Part shown: positions 1-7,344 of the stretch, piece after piece
Layout of the letters: every line of letters starts with the position of its first letter
How positions within the stretch are numbered: the stretch's first letter is position 1
Assembly (NCBI GenBank): GCA_902789445.1
Contig: CADAOB010000021.1
Location: forward strand, 1-52,290
Direction of reading: 5' to 3'
DNA: 52,290 nt
Source: an uncultured Bacteroidia bacterium
GTDB taxonomy: Bacteria > Bacteroidota > Bacteroidia > Bacteroidales > UBA932
The notes under the pieces: model-generated
The model's input: the letters and a program-made list of their open reading frames with translations, nothing else
Told to the model about the DNA's origin: nothing
The model's database searches: none
Program-made: the position numbers and the translations under genes

Positions 1-39
1 CTTAGCGGCAGGGGTCGGAACCCCTGAGAGCGTCCCTCA

Positions 40-70
40 TGAGCTTCTCAGAAGCTCACTCTTTTATTTG
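40..70 (+). terminator. Terminator-like hairpin at left edge
   Basis: TGAGCTTC and GAAGCTCA (40-58) pair around a 3-nt loop and are followed by a T-rich run (CTCTTTTATTT). A second hairpin lies just before it at 10-27 (CAGGGGT/ACCCCTG with a CGGA loop). Together they could end a plus-strand gene lying left of the window; the gene is not visible, so this is inference. Confidence 0.45.
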
Positions 71-90
71 GATTACAAACATAGGAACTG

Positions 91-172
91 TGTCGCGACA
101 ACCAAACCACGCTTTTCACCCGAAAACCCGCCACGACACAGACAGAAACGCCAACCCATCCGTGTCGCGACA
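91..172. repeat. Pair of TGTCGCGACA palindromes
   Basis: The perfect 10-bp palindrome TGTCGCGACA occurs at 91-100 and again at 163-172, exactly 72 bp apart. A half-like CGACACAGACA lies between them. No gene adjoins on the right for 550 bp, so a regulatory role cannot be assigned. Confidence 0.5.
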
Positions 173-227
173 GTGACGTTGGAACGGTCAGCAAGTCGTC
201 GGGTCATAAAAAGCTTGCGCACTTTTC

Positions 228-335
228 GCTGCAACGGACGCAGCTGACAATGAGCGAGTTACGCAATGTGATCCCCTTATTTTTGAGGGGATCACTTTGT
301 ATAACGGTCTGATTCACAAGTGCGTACATTGCAGC
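228..335 (-). repeat. 109-bp inverted-repeat (MITE-like) element, copy 1
   Basis: The 108-bp segment begins GCTGCAACGGACGCA and ends with the imperfect inverse TGCGTACATTGCAGC. Its centre is a hairpin (268-277 with 286-295, GTGATCCCCT/AGGGGATCAC). Read on the minus strand it aligns end to end with the copies at 43069-43177 and 43727-43835. It is the most diverged of the three. It contains no open frame and no transposase. Confidence 0.75.
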
Positions 336-511
336 AGCCATCTTGCGGACGACAGCCAGCGCTTCTAAAATGAAGCAAGTCAACCGACGGCAGACGCAGG
401 CGGCAAGCGGCAGGCGGCTGGGCGCGGGCGAAAGGCATCAGACAGGGCTGTGGCTGGCAAAAGATGACAAGCGGCGGAGGGCTGGCAGCAAGCAAAAGGC
501 GACAAACTGGA

Positions 512-642
512 GACCGACGACCGACAAACGACAAACGACCGACGAGGGCCGACGACCGACGACCAACGACCAACGACAGACGGCCGACGACCGACAAACG
601 ACCCCACAAACGACCGACGACCGGCGGCCGGCGGCCGGCGGC
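512..642. repeat. Degenerate heptanucleotide array
   Basis: About 18 imperfect 7-bp units of the type CCGACGA, CCGACAA, CCAACGA follow one another. The array ends in three GC-rich CCGGCGG units. Reading frames through it give only low-complexity Arg/Pro/Thr/Asp peptides, so I do not call a gene. The preceding stretch, 336-511, is purine-rich and G-skewed with irregular GGCAGGCGG-type motifs, and nothing else is recognisable in it. Confidence 0.7.
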
Positions 643-649
643 TAACAAA

Positions 650-680
650 GATCCCCTGTCGGAGGGGCCGGCAGGGGATC
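650..680 (-). terminator. Probable terminator of aqpZ
   Basis: GATCCCCTG (650-658) pairs with CAGGGGATC (672-680). On the minus strand the hairpin is followed by TTTGTTAG, and it lies 43 bp past the aqpZ stop codon. Confidence 0.5.
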
Positions 681-723
681 CTGGTAGGTTAAAGTGGAAT
701 GGAATGCTGATCGGAGCGGTCGC

Positions 724-1407
724 TTATTTGGCGAGGGCTTTCCAGACGCAGGCTGCGAGGGCGCCGCCCACCATCGGAGCGAGGATGAAGACCCAGACAA
801 CTTTGAGGGCTTCGCCGCCGACGAACAGGGCCGGGCCGATGGAACGGGCCGGGTTCACGGAGGTACCGGTCAGGTTGATGCAGACCAGGTGGATGAGGAT
901 CAGGGTCAGACCGATGGCCAGACCGGCGAGGTTGCCCGCACCCTTCTTCGCGTCGGTCGTACCGAGGACGACAAGGACGAAGAGGAAGGTGGCAATGCAT
1001 TCAACCAGGAGGGCACCGCCAACGCCACCGGCGTTGGTGACACCATTGGTACCGAGGCCTTCAGGGGAACCCATCGCTGCAGGAGCGCCGCCCGTGGCTT
1101 TGACAAGCAGCAAGAGCACGGCACCGGCAATGATCGCGCCGATGACCTGGCCGATCCAGTAACCGATCGCATCTTTCCAGCTCATGCGGCCGGAGAGGAC
1201 AACGCCGAAGGTGATGGCCGGGTTGATGTGGCAGCCGGAGATGTTACCGATGGTGTAAGCCATGGCAATCACGGACAGACCAAAAGCGATAGCGGTACCG
1301 ACAACGCCGGCCGTATCGCCACAGCCGAGGAACATGGCGGTTCCGCAGCCCAGGAACGTCAGGACGAACGTTCCGATGCATTCTGCAAAGTACTTTTTCA
1401 TAGGCAT
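724..1407 (-). CDS. aqpZ: Aquaporin Z-type water channel
   Basis: A 227-residue inner-membrane channel of the MIP family, the usual length for AqpZ. Both pore half-helices carry the asparagine-proline-alanine signature: HINPAIT (Asn62) and SVNPARS (Asn185). The second has the arginine (Arg188) of the selectivity filter. Hydrophobic segments fill the rest of the protein. The short loops and lack of a glycerol-facilitator insert favour a water channel over GlpF. ATG at 1407 is used, but the third residue is also Met (1401) and gives a more typical MKKY start. It stands alone on the minus strand, with a weak TATCTTTA box at 1436-1443 upstream and a hairpin terminator downstream. Confidence 0.93.
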   Translation of the reverse strand: MPMKKYFAECIGTFVLTFLGCGTAMFLGCGDTAGVVGTAIAFGLSVIAMAYTIGNISGCHINPAITFGVVLSGRMSWKDAIGYWIGQVIGAIIAGAVLLLLVKATGGAPAAMGSPEGLGTNGVTNAGGVGGALLVECIATFLFVLVVLGTTDAKKGAGNLAGLAIGLTLILIHLVCINLTGTSVNPARSIGPALFVGGEALKVVWVFILAPMVGGALAACVWKALAK

Positions 1408-1504
1408 TTTTTTAAGGAATTAGTACATTTTGCGATAAAGATATAAAAAATAATTTGTCGCTGTAAAAAAAAGATTCACGACCTGCGGGAGCGAATGACG
1501 TCTC

Positions 1505-2251
1505 CTACATGCCCATGCCGCCGTCCACCAGGATCACCTGGCCGGAAACATAGGAGGCAAGGTCGGAGGCCAGGAAGGTGCAGACTTTGGCGACTTCTTC
1601 GGGTGTGCCGCCGCGGCGCATGGGAATCTTGGCTTCCCATTGTTTCATCACGTCGGGGCCGAGTTGCCGGGTCATGTCGGTCAGGATGAAACCCGGGGCC
1701 ACGACGTTGGCACGGACGCCCTTCGGACCGAGTTCGGCGGCGATGGATTTGGCCAGGCCGATCATGCCGGCTTTGGAGGCGGAATAATTGCACTGGCCGG
1801 CGTTGCCGTGGACGCCCACGATGGAACTGATGTTGATGATCGAGCCGCCGCGCTGGCGGAGCATCACGGGGGAGACGGCGTGGATGAAATTGAATGCGCT
1901 CTTGAGGTTGACGGTCAGGACGGCGTCCCACTGGGCTTCGCTCATGCGGAGCATCAGGCCGTCTTTGGTGATGCCGGCATTGTTGACCAGGATATCGACG
2001 CGGCCGAAGGCGTCCAGGATCTGCTGGACGGTGTCGTGGGCCTGCTGGAAGTCGGCGGCGTTGGAGGGGATGGCCAGGACGCGCACGCCGAAGGCTTCAA
2101 GTTCCTGTTTGGTCTGCTGGCCGATCTCGTCGATGACCAGGTCGGTGAAGGCGATATCGGCGCCTTCTTCTGCAAATTTGAGGGCGATCTGTTTGCCGAT
2201 GCCCCGTGCCGCGCCCGTAATCAGCGCGACTTTTCCTTTCAAAAGTTCCAT
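1505..2251 (-). CDS. fabG: 3-oxoacyl-ACP reductase FabG
   Basis: This 248-residue short-chain dehydrogenase should reduce 3-oxoacyl-ACP to 3-hydroxyacyl-ACP with NADPH in the cytosol, in fatty-acid elongation. The cofactor motif TGAARGIG is at residues 12-19, NNAG at 90-93, and the catalytic set is Asn115, Ser142/143, Tyr156 and Lys160 (YSASK). Length and the C-terminal VSGQVILVDGGMGM match FabG closely. It lies downstream of rimO but is separated by 210 bp of palindromic repeats, so it may have its own promoter. No other fab gene is nearby. Other SDR activities cannot be excluded from sequence alone. Confidence 0.92.
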   Translation of the reverse strand: MELLKGKVALITGAARGIGKQIALKFAEEGADIAFTDLVIDEIGQQTKQELEAFGVRVLAIPSNAADFQQAHDTVQQILDAFGRVDILVNNAGITKDGLMLRMSEAQWDAVLTVNLKSAFNFIHAVSPVMLRQRGGSIINISSIVGVHGNAGQCNYSASKAGMIGLAKSIAAELGPKGVRANVVAPGFILTDMTRQLGPDVMKQWEAKIPMRRGGTPEEVAKVCTFLASDLASYVSGQVILVDGGMGM

Positions 2252-2288
2252 TGTATCGTTAATCGTTGTTGTTTATTGTTCAATTACG

Positions 2289-2362
2289 GACTTCGTTGCT
2301 CCGGGTTTTTACTTCGCTCGCAAAAAAATGCTCGCTCGGCAAAAACCCATCCGCAACTGCGT
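2289..2362 (-). repeat. Palindromic element family A, diverged intergenic copy
   Basis: Read on the minus strand, this 74-bp stretch aligns throughout with the element inside the genes at 14995-15068 and 17454-17527. The inner stem GGGTTTTT/AAAAACCC is kept. The outer stem is GTTGC/GCAAC here, against GCAGC/GCTGC in the genic copies: both sides have changed, and pairing is preserved. Confidence 0.8.
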
Positions 2363-2379
2363 CCTTCTCGTCATCGCGC

Positions 2380-2440
2380 CGGAGCCGGCGAAAAAACGCT
2401 CGTTCGGCAAAAACCCATCCGCAACTGCGTCCTTCTCGCC
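2380..2440 (-). repeat. Partial copy of palindromic element family A
   Basis: A second, truncated family A unit lies directly behind the first. The block from CTCGTTCGGCAAAAACCC through CTTCTCG repeats 2331-2380 with few changes. The whole 2252-2461 gap between fabG and rimO is made of these repeats, and no gene is visible in it. Confidence 0.7.
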
Positions 2441-2461
2441 ATCGGTTAAGGCCAAAGGCAA

Positions 2462-3901
2462 TTATCGGGGGATGTCGGCGATGAGGTCGTATTCGTCAGC
2501 GCCGGTGATCTCCACGTCGATGAACTGCCCGACGAGGCTGGCAGGGTTATCCTGCGCGAAGTCAGAACCATTTCGGGCCAGCGAGGGCGCTTGGCCCGAA
2601 AGAACCGTGACTTCTCCACCAGGCCTGCGCTCGTCCTGCCAGCCGCGGGGATCGACGAGGATTTCGCCGTCGACTTCAGGGGATTCGGTCCGGGAGCGGG
2701 CGACGAGGACGAGATCCCCGGTCAGGGCCGGGGATGACGGGTCGGTCAGGGCCGGGGATGACGAACCGGCCGGGGCCGGGGATGACGGGTCGGCCGGGGC
2801 GAAGGAATCGACGAGGACGCGCTCGCGGGTGCCGATGCGGGAACGGTTGTATGCCAGGGAGATGCCGCTCTGGAGCTCCATCAGGCGGTCGTAGCGTTCC
2901 TGTTTGACCTGGGCCGGTATCTCATCTTTGTAGTGCAGGGCGCCATAGGTCCCTTCTTCTTCGGAATAGGTGAAGGCGCCCAGGCGTTCGAAACGCGATT
3001 CCCGGACGAAATCGAGCAGGTCGCGGAATTCGGCTTCGCCCTCGCCGGGATGGCCGACGATGAGCGTGGTCCGCAGGACGACGCCGGGAACCAGCTGGCG
3101 CATCTTCGCCACCAGTTCGCGCGTCTGCCGGCCGTCGATACCGCGCCGCATCATCGACAGCACCCGGTCGGCGCTGTGCTGCAGCGGGATGTCGATATAT
3201 GGACAGATCTTCGGATTGTCCGCCATGATGCGCAGGACGTCCTCGGGGAAGCCGGTGGGATAGCTGTAGTGCAGGCGGATCCACTGGATGCCGTCGATCT
3301 TGGCCAACTGCTCCAGCAGCCGTGCCAGGCAGCGTTTCCCGTAGCGGTCAAGACCGTAGTAAGTCGTATCCTGGGCGATGACGATCAACTCCCGCACGCC
3401 CTGGGCGGCCAGGCCGCGGGCTTCTTCCACCAGATCCTCGATGGGCACGCTCACATGCGGGCCGCGGATGAGCGGGATGGCGCAGTAGGCACAACTCCGG
3501 TCGCAGCCTTCCGCGATTTTCAGATAGGCATAATGCGAAGGCGTGGTGAGGACGCGGCCCAGGGTGTCAAAAGTCAGCACGCCCTCCCACTGGTCCACCT
3601 CCGGAATCTCGGCCCGGAGCTCCTGCGGGTAACGCTGTGAAAGGCAGCCGAATACCGACAGCTTTTCGATCAGACCGGCTTTCTTGGCCTCGGCCGCTTC
3701 GAGGATGGCTGCGATGGACTCTTCCTTGGCGTCCTGGATGAAGCCGCAGGTGTTGATGATCACCTCATCGACGCCCCCGTCCGCAAGGTCGGCCGTCTCG
3801 GGCACAAGCGTACAGCCGCGCTGCTGGAGGACGCGCAGGAGGTGCTCCGAGTCCACCCGGTTCTTGGAGCAGCCCATCGTCACCACCTGGACCCGTTTCA
3901 C
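2462..3901 (-). CDS. rimO: Ribosomal protein S12 methylthiotransferase RimO, with inserts
   Basis: RimO adds a methylthio group to the conserved aspartate of ribosomal protein S12. The N-terminal cluster cysteines are Cys11, Cys52 and Cys86. The radical-SAM cluster is Cys133, Cys137 and Cys140 in CDRSCAYC. A TRAM domain follows from about residue 355. At 479 residues it is some 40 longer than I would expect. The excess falls in two TRAM loops: a 24-bp tandem repeat (about residues 370-394) and a family B hairpin (about 424-447). The core motif SPEVDGE and the ending survive between and after them. The GTG start (3899-3901) overlaps the TGA of the upstream DUF5606 gene, implying translational coupling. 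Confidence 0.92.
   Translation of the reverse strand: MKRVQVVTMGCSKNRVDSEHLLRVLQQRGCTLVPETADLADGGVDEVIINTCGFIQDAKEESIAAILEAAEAKKAGLIEKLSVFGCLSQRYPQELRAEIPEVDQWEGVLTFDTLGRVLTTPSHYAYLKIAEGCDRSCAYCAIPLIRGPHVSVPIEDLVEEARGLAAQGVRELIVIAQDTTYYGLDRYGKRCLARLLEQLAKIDGIQWIRLHYSYPTGFPEDVLRIMADNPKICPYIDIPLQHSADRVLSMMRRGIDGRQTRELVAKMRQLVPGVVLRTTLIVGHPGEGEAEFRDLLDFVRESRFERLGAFTYSEEEGTYGALHYKDEIPAQVKQERYDRLMELQSGISLAYNRSRIGTRERVLVDSFAPADPSSPAPAGSSSPALTDPSSPALTGDLVLVARSRTESPEVDGEILVDPRGWQDERRPGGEVTVLSGQAPSLARNGSDFAQDNPASLVGQFIDVEITGADEYDLIADIPR
2561..2630. repeat. Palindromic element family B, copy in rimO
   Basis: TTTCGGGCCA (2571-2580) and TGGCCCGAAA (2592-2601) form a perfect 10-bp stem around a GCGAGGGCGC-type loop. 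The stretch from GTCAGAACC to CACCAGGCCTGCGC aligns with 17370-17440 inside the cobalamin aminotransferase. It is translated in frame in rimO, on the opposite strand. Confidence 0.75.
2721..2792. repeat. 24-bp tandem repeat inside rimO
   Basis: Three 24-bp units (GTCAGGGCCGGGGATGACGG type) plus a partial fourth lie head to tail. They are read in rimO as a Ser/Pro/Ala-rich peptide of repeating SSPALT-like blocks. The period is a multiple of three, so the frame is kept. Confidence 0.8.
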
Positions 3902-4350
3902 GCTTCTTTCTCCTCTTGTGCTTCTTCCGCTTTCTCTGCTTCGTTTTCTTCGTCTTCCACGAATTCGAGGGAGGCGTAGTTGCGCAGGTCTTCGTACCAG
4001 TCGAGGATCTTCTTCATGTGCGAGACATAGAAACGGTCCTCGTCATAATTGGGGATCACCTCGGCGAAGAATGCCTTGATGCTTTTCGGATCGCTCTTGG
4101 GGCTCATTGCCGGGCCATTCGACAGTTTGGCCGCCATGGCGGTCAGGACATCGCGAAGCGGAATGTCGGCTTCGTCGGTGTAGATCGAAATATCGGCGAG
4201 CGAACTCAGCTTGGCGCTTGCGCTGACCGGAACGCGCTGCCTGGTCGCAAGGGATTCGGCGATAATGCCGTTGCGGCTCTGGGCCACATAGGCAAACAGT
4301 CCGTGTTCTCCGGAAACGGAGAGGATTTTCTTCAAATCAGTTTTTTCCAT
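3898..4350 (-). CDS. DUF5606 family protein
   Basis: A 150-residue cytosolic protein that I match by eye to the conserved Bacteroidota family DUF5606; its function is unknown. The N-terminus (MEKTDLKKILSVSG) and the middle block KAFFAEVIPNYDEDRFYVSH are the recognisable parts. The last 20 residues are a Glu/Ala-rich acidic tail. The ATG at 4350 is chosen because it follows coaE with a 14-bp overlap and gives the expected N-terminus; the frame stays open further upstream, but only as a shadow of coaE. Its TGA overlaps the GTG of rimO. It belongs to the chain nusB-yajC-ybbR-coaE-DUF5606-rimO. Confidence 0.85.
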   Translation of the reverse strand: MEKTDLKKILSVSGEHGLFAYVAQSRNGIIAESLATRQRVPVSASAKLSSLADISIYTDEADIPLRDVLTAMAAKLSNGPAMSPKSDPKSIKAFFAEVIPNYDEDRFYVSHMKKILDWYEDLRNYASLEFVEDEENEAEKAEEAQEEKEA

Positions 4351-4939
4351 CTTCTTTACTCTTTTCAATGATATCCATAATGGCCGGGAGCAGAGGCTGC
4401 CGGTCGTTGTTTTCCAAAATATAGTCGGCGCGGGCGGCCCGCTGCGCGTCGGTCCACTGCGACGCCATCCGGCGGCGCACCTGCGCGGCATCGGTCCTGT
4501 CGCGGGCCATGACCCGCGCGATGCGGACTTCTTCCGGCGCTGTGACGGCCAGCACGCGGTCGTAGAGGCTGTCGAACTGGGGCTTTTCCAGCAGAATGGC
4601 CGATTCGATGAGCACCAGCGGCGCGGTCTGCGAAGCTTTCCATTGCTGGAAATCGCGGATGACGGCCGGATGGACCAGCGCCTCCACGGCTGCGAGCAGG
4701 CTGCGGTCGGCAAAGATCCGGCCCGCGAGCGCCTTGCGGTCGAGGCGGCCGTCCGGCCCGAGCACCGCTGCCCCCGCCAGGGCGACCACCCCGGCGAGCA
4801 GCTGCGGATCGCGGTCATACAGTTCCTTGGCGGCGCGGTCGCAGTCGTACGACGGCACACCCAGCAGGTTGAAGGCCTTTACGACAACGGATTTCCCACT
4901 GCCGATGCCGCCGGTGCAGAGGATGACTTGCGGGTTCAT
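4337..4939 (-). CDS. coaE: Dephospho-CoA kinase
   Basis: CoaE phosphorylates the 3'-hydroxyl of dephospho-CoA in the last step of coenzyme A synthesis, in the cytosol. The P-loop GGIGSGKS lies at residues 10-17 and the YDCDRAAKELY segment follows at about residue 34. IESAILLEK and a basic lid region (VMARDRTDAAQVRRRM) are also seen. About 200 residues is the normal length. ATG at 4939 overlaps the TGA of ybbR (ATGA). An in-frame Met seven codons upstream is possible but would add an atypical leader. Confidence 0.93.
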   Translation of the reverse strand: MNPQVILCTGGIGSGKSVVVKAFNLLGVPSYDCDRAAKELYDRDPQLLAGVVALAGAAVLGPDGRLDRKALAGRIFADRSLLAAVEALVHPAVIRDFQQWKASQTAPLVLIESAILLEKPQFDSLYDRVLAVTAPEEVRIARVMARDRTDAAQVRRRMASQWTDAQRAARADYILENNDRQPLLPAIMDIIEKSKEDGKN

Positions 4940-5880
4940 CGGGTTTCCATCAGAATACATTCGACCAGTTCCGGGCGCAGGCGCCAGGTATAGACATCCC
5001 GCGCGGTGACCAGCTGCGGAATCACGCGCGTGCTGCCCGCACCCGCGAAATCGCGATAGTCCACCTCCAGCGAAAGGTCTTCGGCCACGATGCGGCCGCC
5101 CCGCGGCCGGAAGGGCGCCCGGAAGGTCACTTCCACCTGGGAAGGCAGGACCATCAGCGTATAGCCGGCCGGCACCCCGGTCGCCTTGACCGGAAGGGTC
5201 ATCGTATTTTCCACGTAACGGTCCACTTCGATGTCGTACCACACCTGCTCCGTATCGATCCGCAGGCCGGCGACCGGCTCGATTTCGACGTATCCCTGCA
5301 GGCTCTTGTCGAGCTGTACCTGCGCGATGGTGCGCGTGCGGACTTCCGTCAGGCGCTGCAGGTCCTTCACGGGGCCATAGACCAGCACGGAATCGGGCTT
5401 GAGCTGCACCTGCCCCACCTGCATGTACTGCGGGCGGAAAGAAAGGTCCAGCGCCGCCTCGACGGGCACTTTGGCGTAGGATTGCGGGATGAACGCGAAG
5501 CTGAGCTGTTCGGTCTCGATGAAATCGATGTCGAAGCGGTCGCCCAGCAGTTCGTTCAGTTTCTCGCGGATATCCGCCACCGGGAGGACGAAATGGTCTT
5601 CTTCACCTTCGACGGGACGGAAGTGGTGGGCATCGACCGAGAGGGTGAGTTCCATCGGCCGGCGTCCCGAGCCGCGCGCCTTGAGCAGGTAAAAGCCGCT
5701 CCCCTTGCCGCGCAGCAGCAGGGTCTCATTGGCTACGGACTGGGGCGCATAGCCCCGCAGGTTGGTTTCAACCCGTATGGTGCAGGGGATCGTCGCGGAA
5801 TAATCGAGCGCAAAGGTGTGCATCACCCACACGAAGCAGGCGATGAGCAGGGAAGCCACCAGCAGCCGGATGTCCTTCAT
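4936..5880 (-). CDS. ybbR: YbbR-domain membrane protein (CdaR-like)
   Basis: A 314-residue protein with one N-terminal membrane segment (residues 5-25) and a long extracytoplasmic part of repeated beta-rich YbbR-type modules, for example VPVEAALDLSFRPQYM and LPVKATGVPAGYTLMV. In Firmicutes the family member CdaR regulates a di-AMP cyclase; in Bacteroidota the role is less clear and no cyclase gene is visible here. It sits between yajC (6 bp upstream) and coaE (ATGA overlap), an order I recognise as common in Bacteroidota. Confidence 0.8.
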   Translation of the reverse strand: MKDIRLLVASLLIACFVWVMHTFALDYSATIPCTIRVETNLRGYAPQSVANETLLLRGKGSGFYLLKARGSGRRPMELTLSVDAHHFRPVEGEEDHFVLPVADIREKLNELLGDRFDIDFIETEQLSFAFIPQSYAKVPVEAALDLSFRPQYMQVGQVQLKPDSVLVYGPVKDLQRLTEVRTRTIAQVQLDKSLQGYVEIEPVAGLRIDTEQVWYDIEVDRYVENTMTLPVKATGVPAGYTLMVLPSQVEVTFRAPFRPRGGRIVAEDLSLEVDYRDFAGAGSTRVIPQLVTARDVYTWRLRPELVECILMETR

Positions 5881-5886
5881 CAGGAA

Positions 5887-6216
5887 CTAGGCCTGCTGCG
5901 CGTCGCTGAAGTCTTTGACGAGCGACGCCTTGTCAACTTTGATCCGGACGTCCTTGTCGATTTCAAGCATCACCTTGTTGTCGTTGACTTCCTGGACGGT
6001 GCCGTAGATGCCGCCGACGGTGACCACTTTGTCGCCTTTCTTGAGGCTGTCGCGGAAGGCGTTGAGTTCTTTCTGCCGCTTCTGCTGGGGACGGATCATG
6101 AACAGCCACATCACCACGAAGATCAGGGCGAGCATCAGAATCATGGTCAGGCCGCTGCCGCCGCCTTGGGCTGCGACACCCTGCGCCTGCAGGAGGGTCA
6201 AATAATAGAAATTCAT
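5887..6216 (-). CDS. yajC: Preprotein translocase accessory subunit YajC
   Basis: A small inner-membrane protein of the SecDF-YajC complex. It has one hydrophobic segment, LTMILMLALIFVVMWLFMIR, followed by the hallmark RPQQKRQKE and a small beta domain with GDKVVTVGGIYGTV. The length of 109 residues is normal. The start at 6216 (MNFYYLTLLQ) is preferred over the upstream Met at 6228, which adds only four residues. It is followed closely by ybbR. Confidence 0.92.
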   Translation of the reverse strand: MNFYYLTLLQAQGVAAQGGGSGLTMILMLALIFVVMWLFMIRPQQKRQKELNAFRDSLKKGDKVVTVGGIYGTVQEVNDNKVMLEIDKDVRIKVDKASLVKDFSDAQQA

Positions 6217-6262
6217 AACGTATAACAATTATTATTGATTAATATTCATGAATAAATCTCGT

Positions 6263-6289
6263 GGGGATTCCTGTTGAACAGGAATCCCC
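6263..6289. other. Strong hairpin between nusB and yajC
   Basis: GGGGATTCCTGTT and AACAGGAATCCCC form a 13-bp stem with almost no loop. The run of A at 6292-6299 lies on the wrong side for a plus-strand terminator. For minus-strand transcripts the U-run precedes the stem, so it is not a canonical terminator in either direction. It may be a processing site or attenuator in the nusB-yajC message. Confidence 0.6.
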
Positions 6290-6301
6290 ATAAAAAAAAG
6301 T

Positions 6302-7243
6302 TTATTGTTCAAAGAGGCCGCGGCCCTGCTTGACGATCTCGCCTTCGCGGATCTTCTCCTGGATGATGCGGTCCAGAATGCCGTTGACGAAGATGCGGCT
6401 GTTGGGCGTGCTGTAGTATTTGGCGATCTCCACGTATTCGTTGATGGTGACCTTCACCGGGATGGTCGGGAAGACCACGGCTTCGGTGATGCCCATCACG
6501 ATGAGGGCGGCGTCGGTCGAAACCAGGCGGTCGGACTTCCAATTGTCAAGGTGCTCCTCCAGCAGCTTGAAGTATTCGTCGTAGCGGACGATCGACTCGC
6601 TGAGCAGGCGCAGGGCGAATTCCTTGTCGTCTTCCTTGAGGAAGGTGTTCGGGTGGACGATGCGCTTCTTGCGGGCCGTCTCGTCGATGCCGGCGATCAC
6701 CGCGTTGAGCGCGAAGGCCAGGTCGTCGATCCACAGCAGGGAGAGATCCTCGAGGATCGATTCGAGCTCCTCATTGTCCTCGAATTCATCCTGGAAGATG
6801 CAGGAGAACAAGCGGCAGTCCGCTTCGAAGGAATCCTCCTCCGAGGCCATGTAATCCAGATAATAGTCCTTCGTGATCATCGAATTGTACACATGGCGCA
6901 CGAAGGGCTCGTATTCGCCCCAGCCCAGTCCGCGCTTGGCGCAGATGCGGCCGAACTCCGGATCGTCGGACAGCAGGGCCGCGAAGCGGTTGCGCACGAA
7001 CTTGTAGTTCGGGTTGGCTTCCGCCTCGGTGGGATGGAACTTGCGCAACCCGGCGGCAATCTTCTCTTCGGCGACCCGCACCAGCGGACCAGAGATGTTC
7101 AACATGAAATAATAGAGGTCCCGGACCTTGTCGCAAGACTCCAGAAGGGTCTTCTGGGCAGCATTCACATTGTCGGATTCCGACCCTACGAATGCAAAGA
7201 GCGTCTTGAATACCTTTATACGGATCAGTCGGCGTGATAGCAT
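6302..7243 (-). CDS. nusB: Transcription antitermination factor NusB (long form)
   Basis: The 313-residue protein starts MLSRRLIRIKVFKTLFAF, the NusB entry helix. It ends with the conserved NusB core: LIVMGITEAVVFPTIPVKVTINEY, then EIAKYYSTPNSRIFVNGILD. The roughly 170 intervening residues make it about twice the length of E. coli NusB, which is the usual state in Bacteroidota. NusB binds boxA RNA with NusE and supports rRNA antitermination. It heads the minus-strand cluster and has its own promoter box just upstream. Confidence 0.9.
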   Translation of the reverse strand: MLSRRLIRIKVFKTLFAFVGSESDNVNAAQKTLLESCDKVRDLYYFMLNISGPLVRVAEEKIAAGLRKFHPTEAEANPNYKFVRNRFAALLSDDPEFGRICAKRGLGWGEYEPFVRHVYNSMITKDYYLDYMASEEDSFEADCRLFSCIFQDEFEDNEELESILEDLSLLWIDDLAFALNAVIAGIDETARKKRIVHPNTFLKEDDKEFALRLLSESIVRYDEYFKLLEEHLDNWKSDRLVSTDAALIVMGITEAVVFPTIPVKVTINEYVEIAKYYSTPNSRIFVNGILDRIIQEKIREGEIVKQGRGLFEQ

Positions 7244-7266
7244 TTCAAAGTTTTCTGAATTTTTTA

Positions 7267-7274
7267 CAAAGATA
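7267..7274 (-). promoter_or_regulatory. -7 box of nusB promoter
   Basis: TATCTTTG on the minus strand fits the Bacteroidota TAnnTTTG consensus and lies 24 bp before the nusB start codon. Confidence 0.55.
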
Positions 7275-7299
7275 AGTGGTTTCGTTCAAAAATAAAATC

Positions 7300-7307
7300 T
7301 ATCTTTG
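7300..7307 (+). promoter_or_regulatory. -7 box of PUR protein promoter
   Basis: TATCTTTG on the plus strand lies 38 bp before the ATG at 7345, divergent from and close to the nusB promoter. Confidence 0.6.
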
Positions 7308-7344
7308 TCGGAGAATAGTGAAAAAACGTTTAAAACATCATACT

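Noticed and set aside
1-30. 3' end of a tRNA or small structured RNA (CAGGGGT/ACCCCTG arm)
   Set aside because: The loop is only four bases and no T-loop sequence or CCA-side stem is present; too little of it lies in the window.
228-335. Simple intrinsic terminator
   Set aside because: The hairpin lacks a terminal T-run and is part of a longer element with matching ends found at two other sites.
343-1162. Open frames through the heptamer array and across the antisense of aqpZ
   Set aside because: Products are low-complexity Arg/Thr/Asp or antisense of a clear aquaporin; no start signal or domain.
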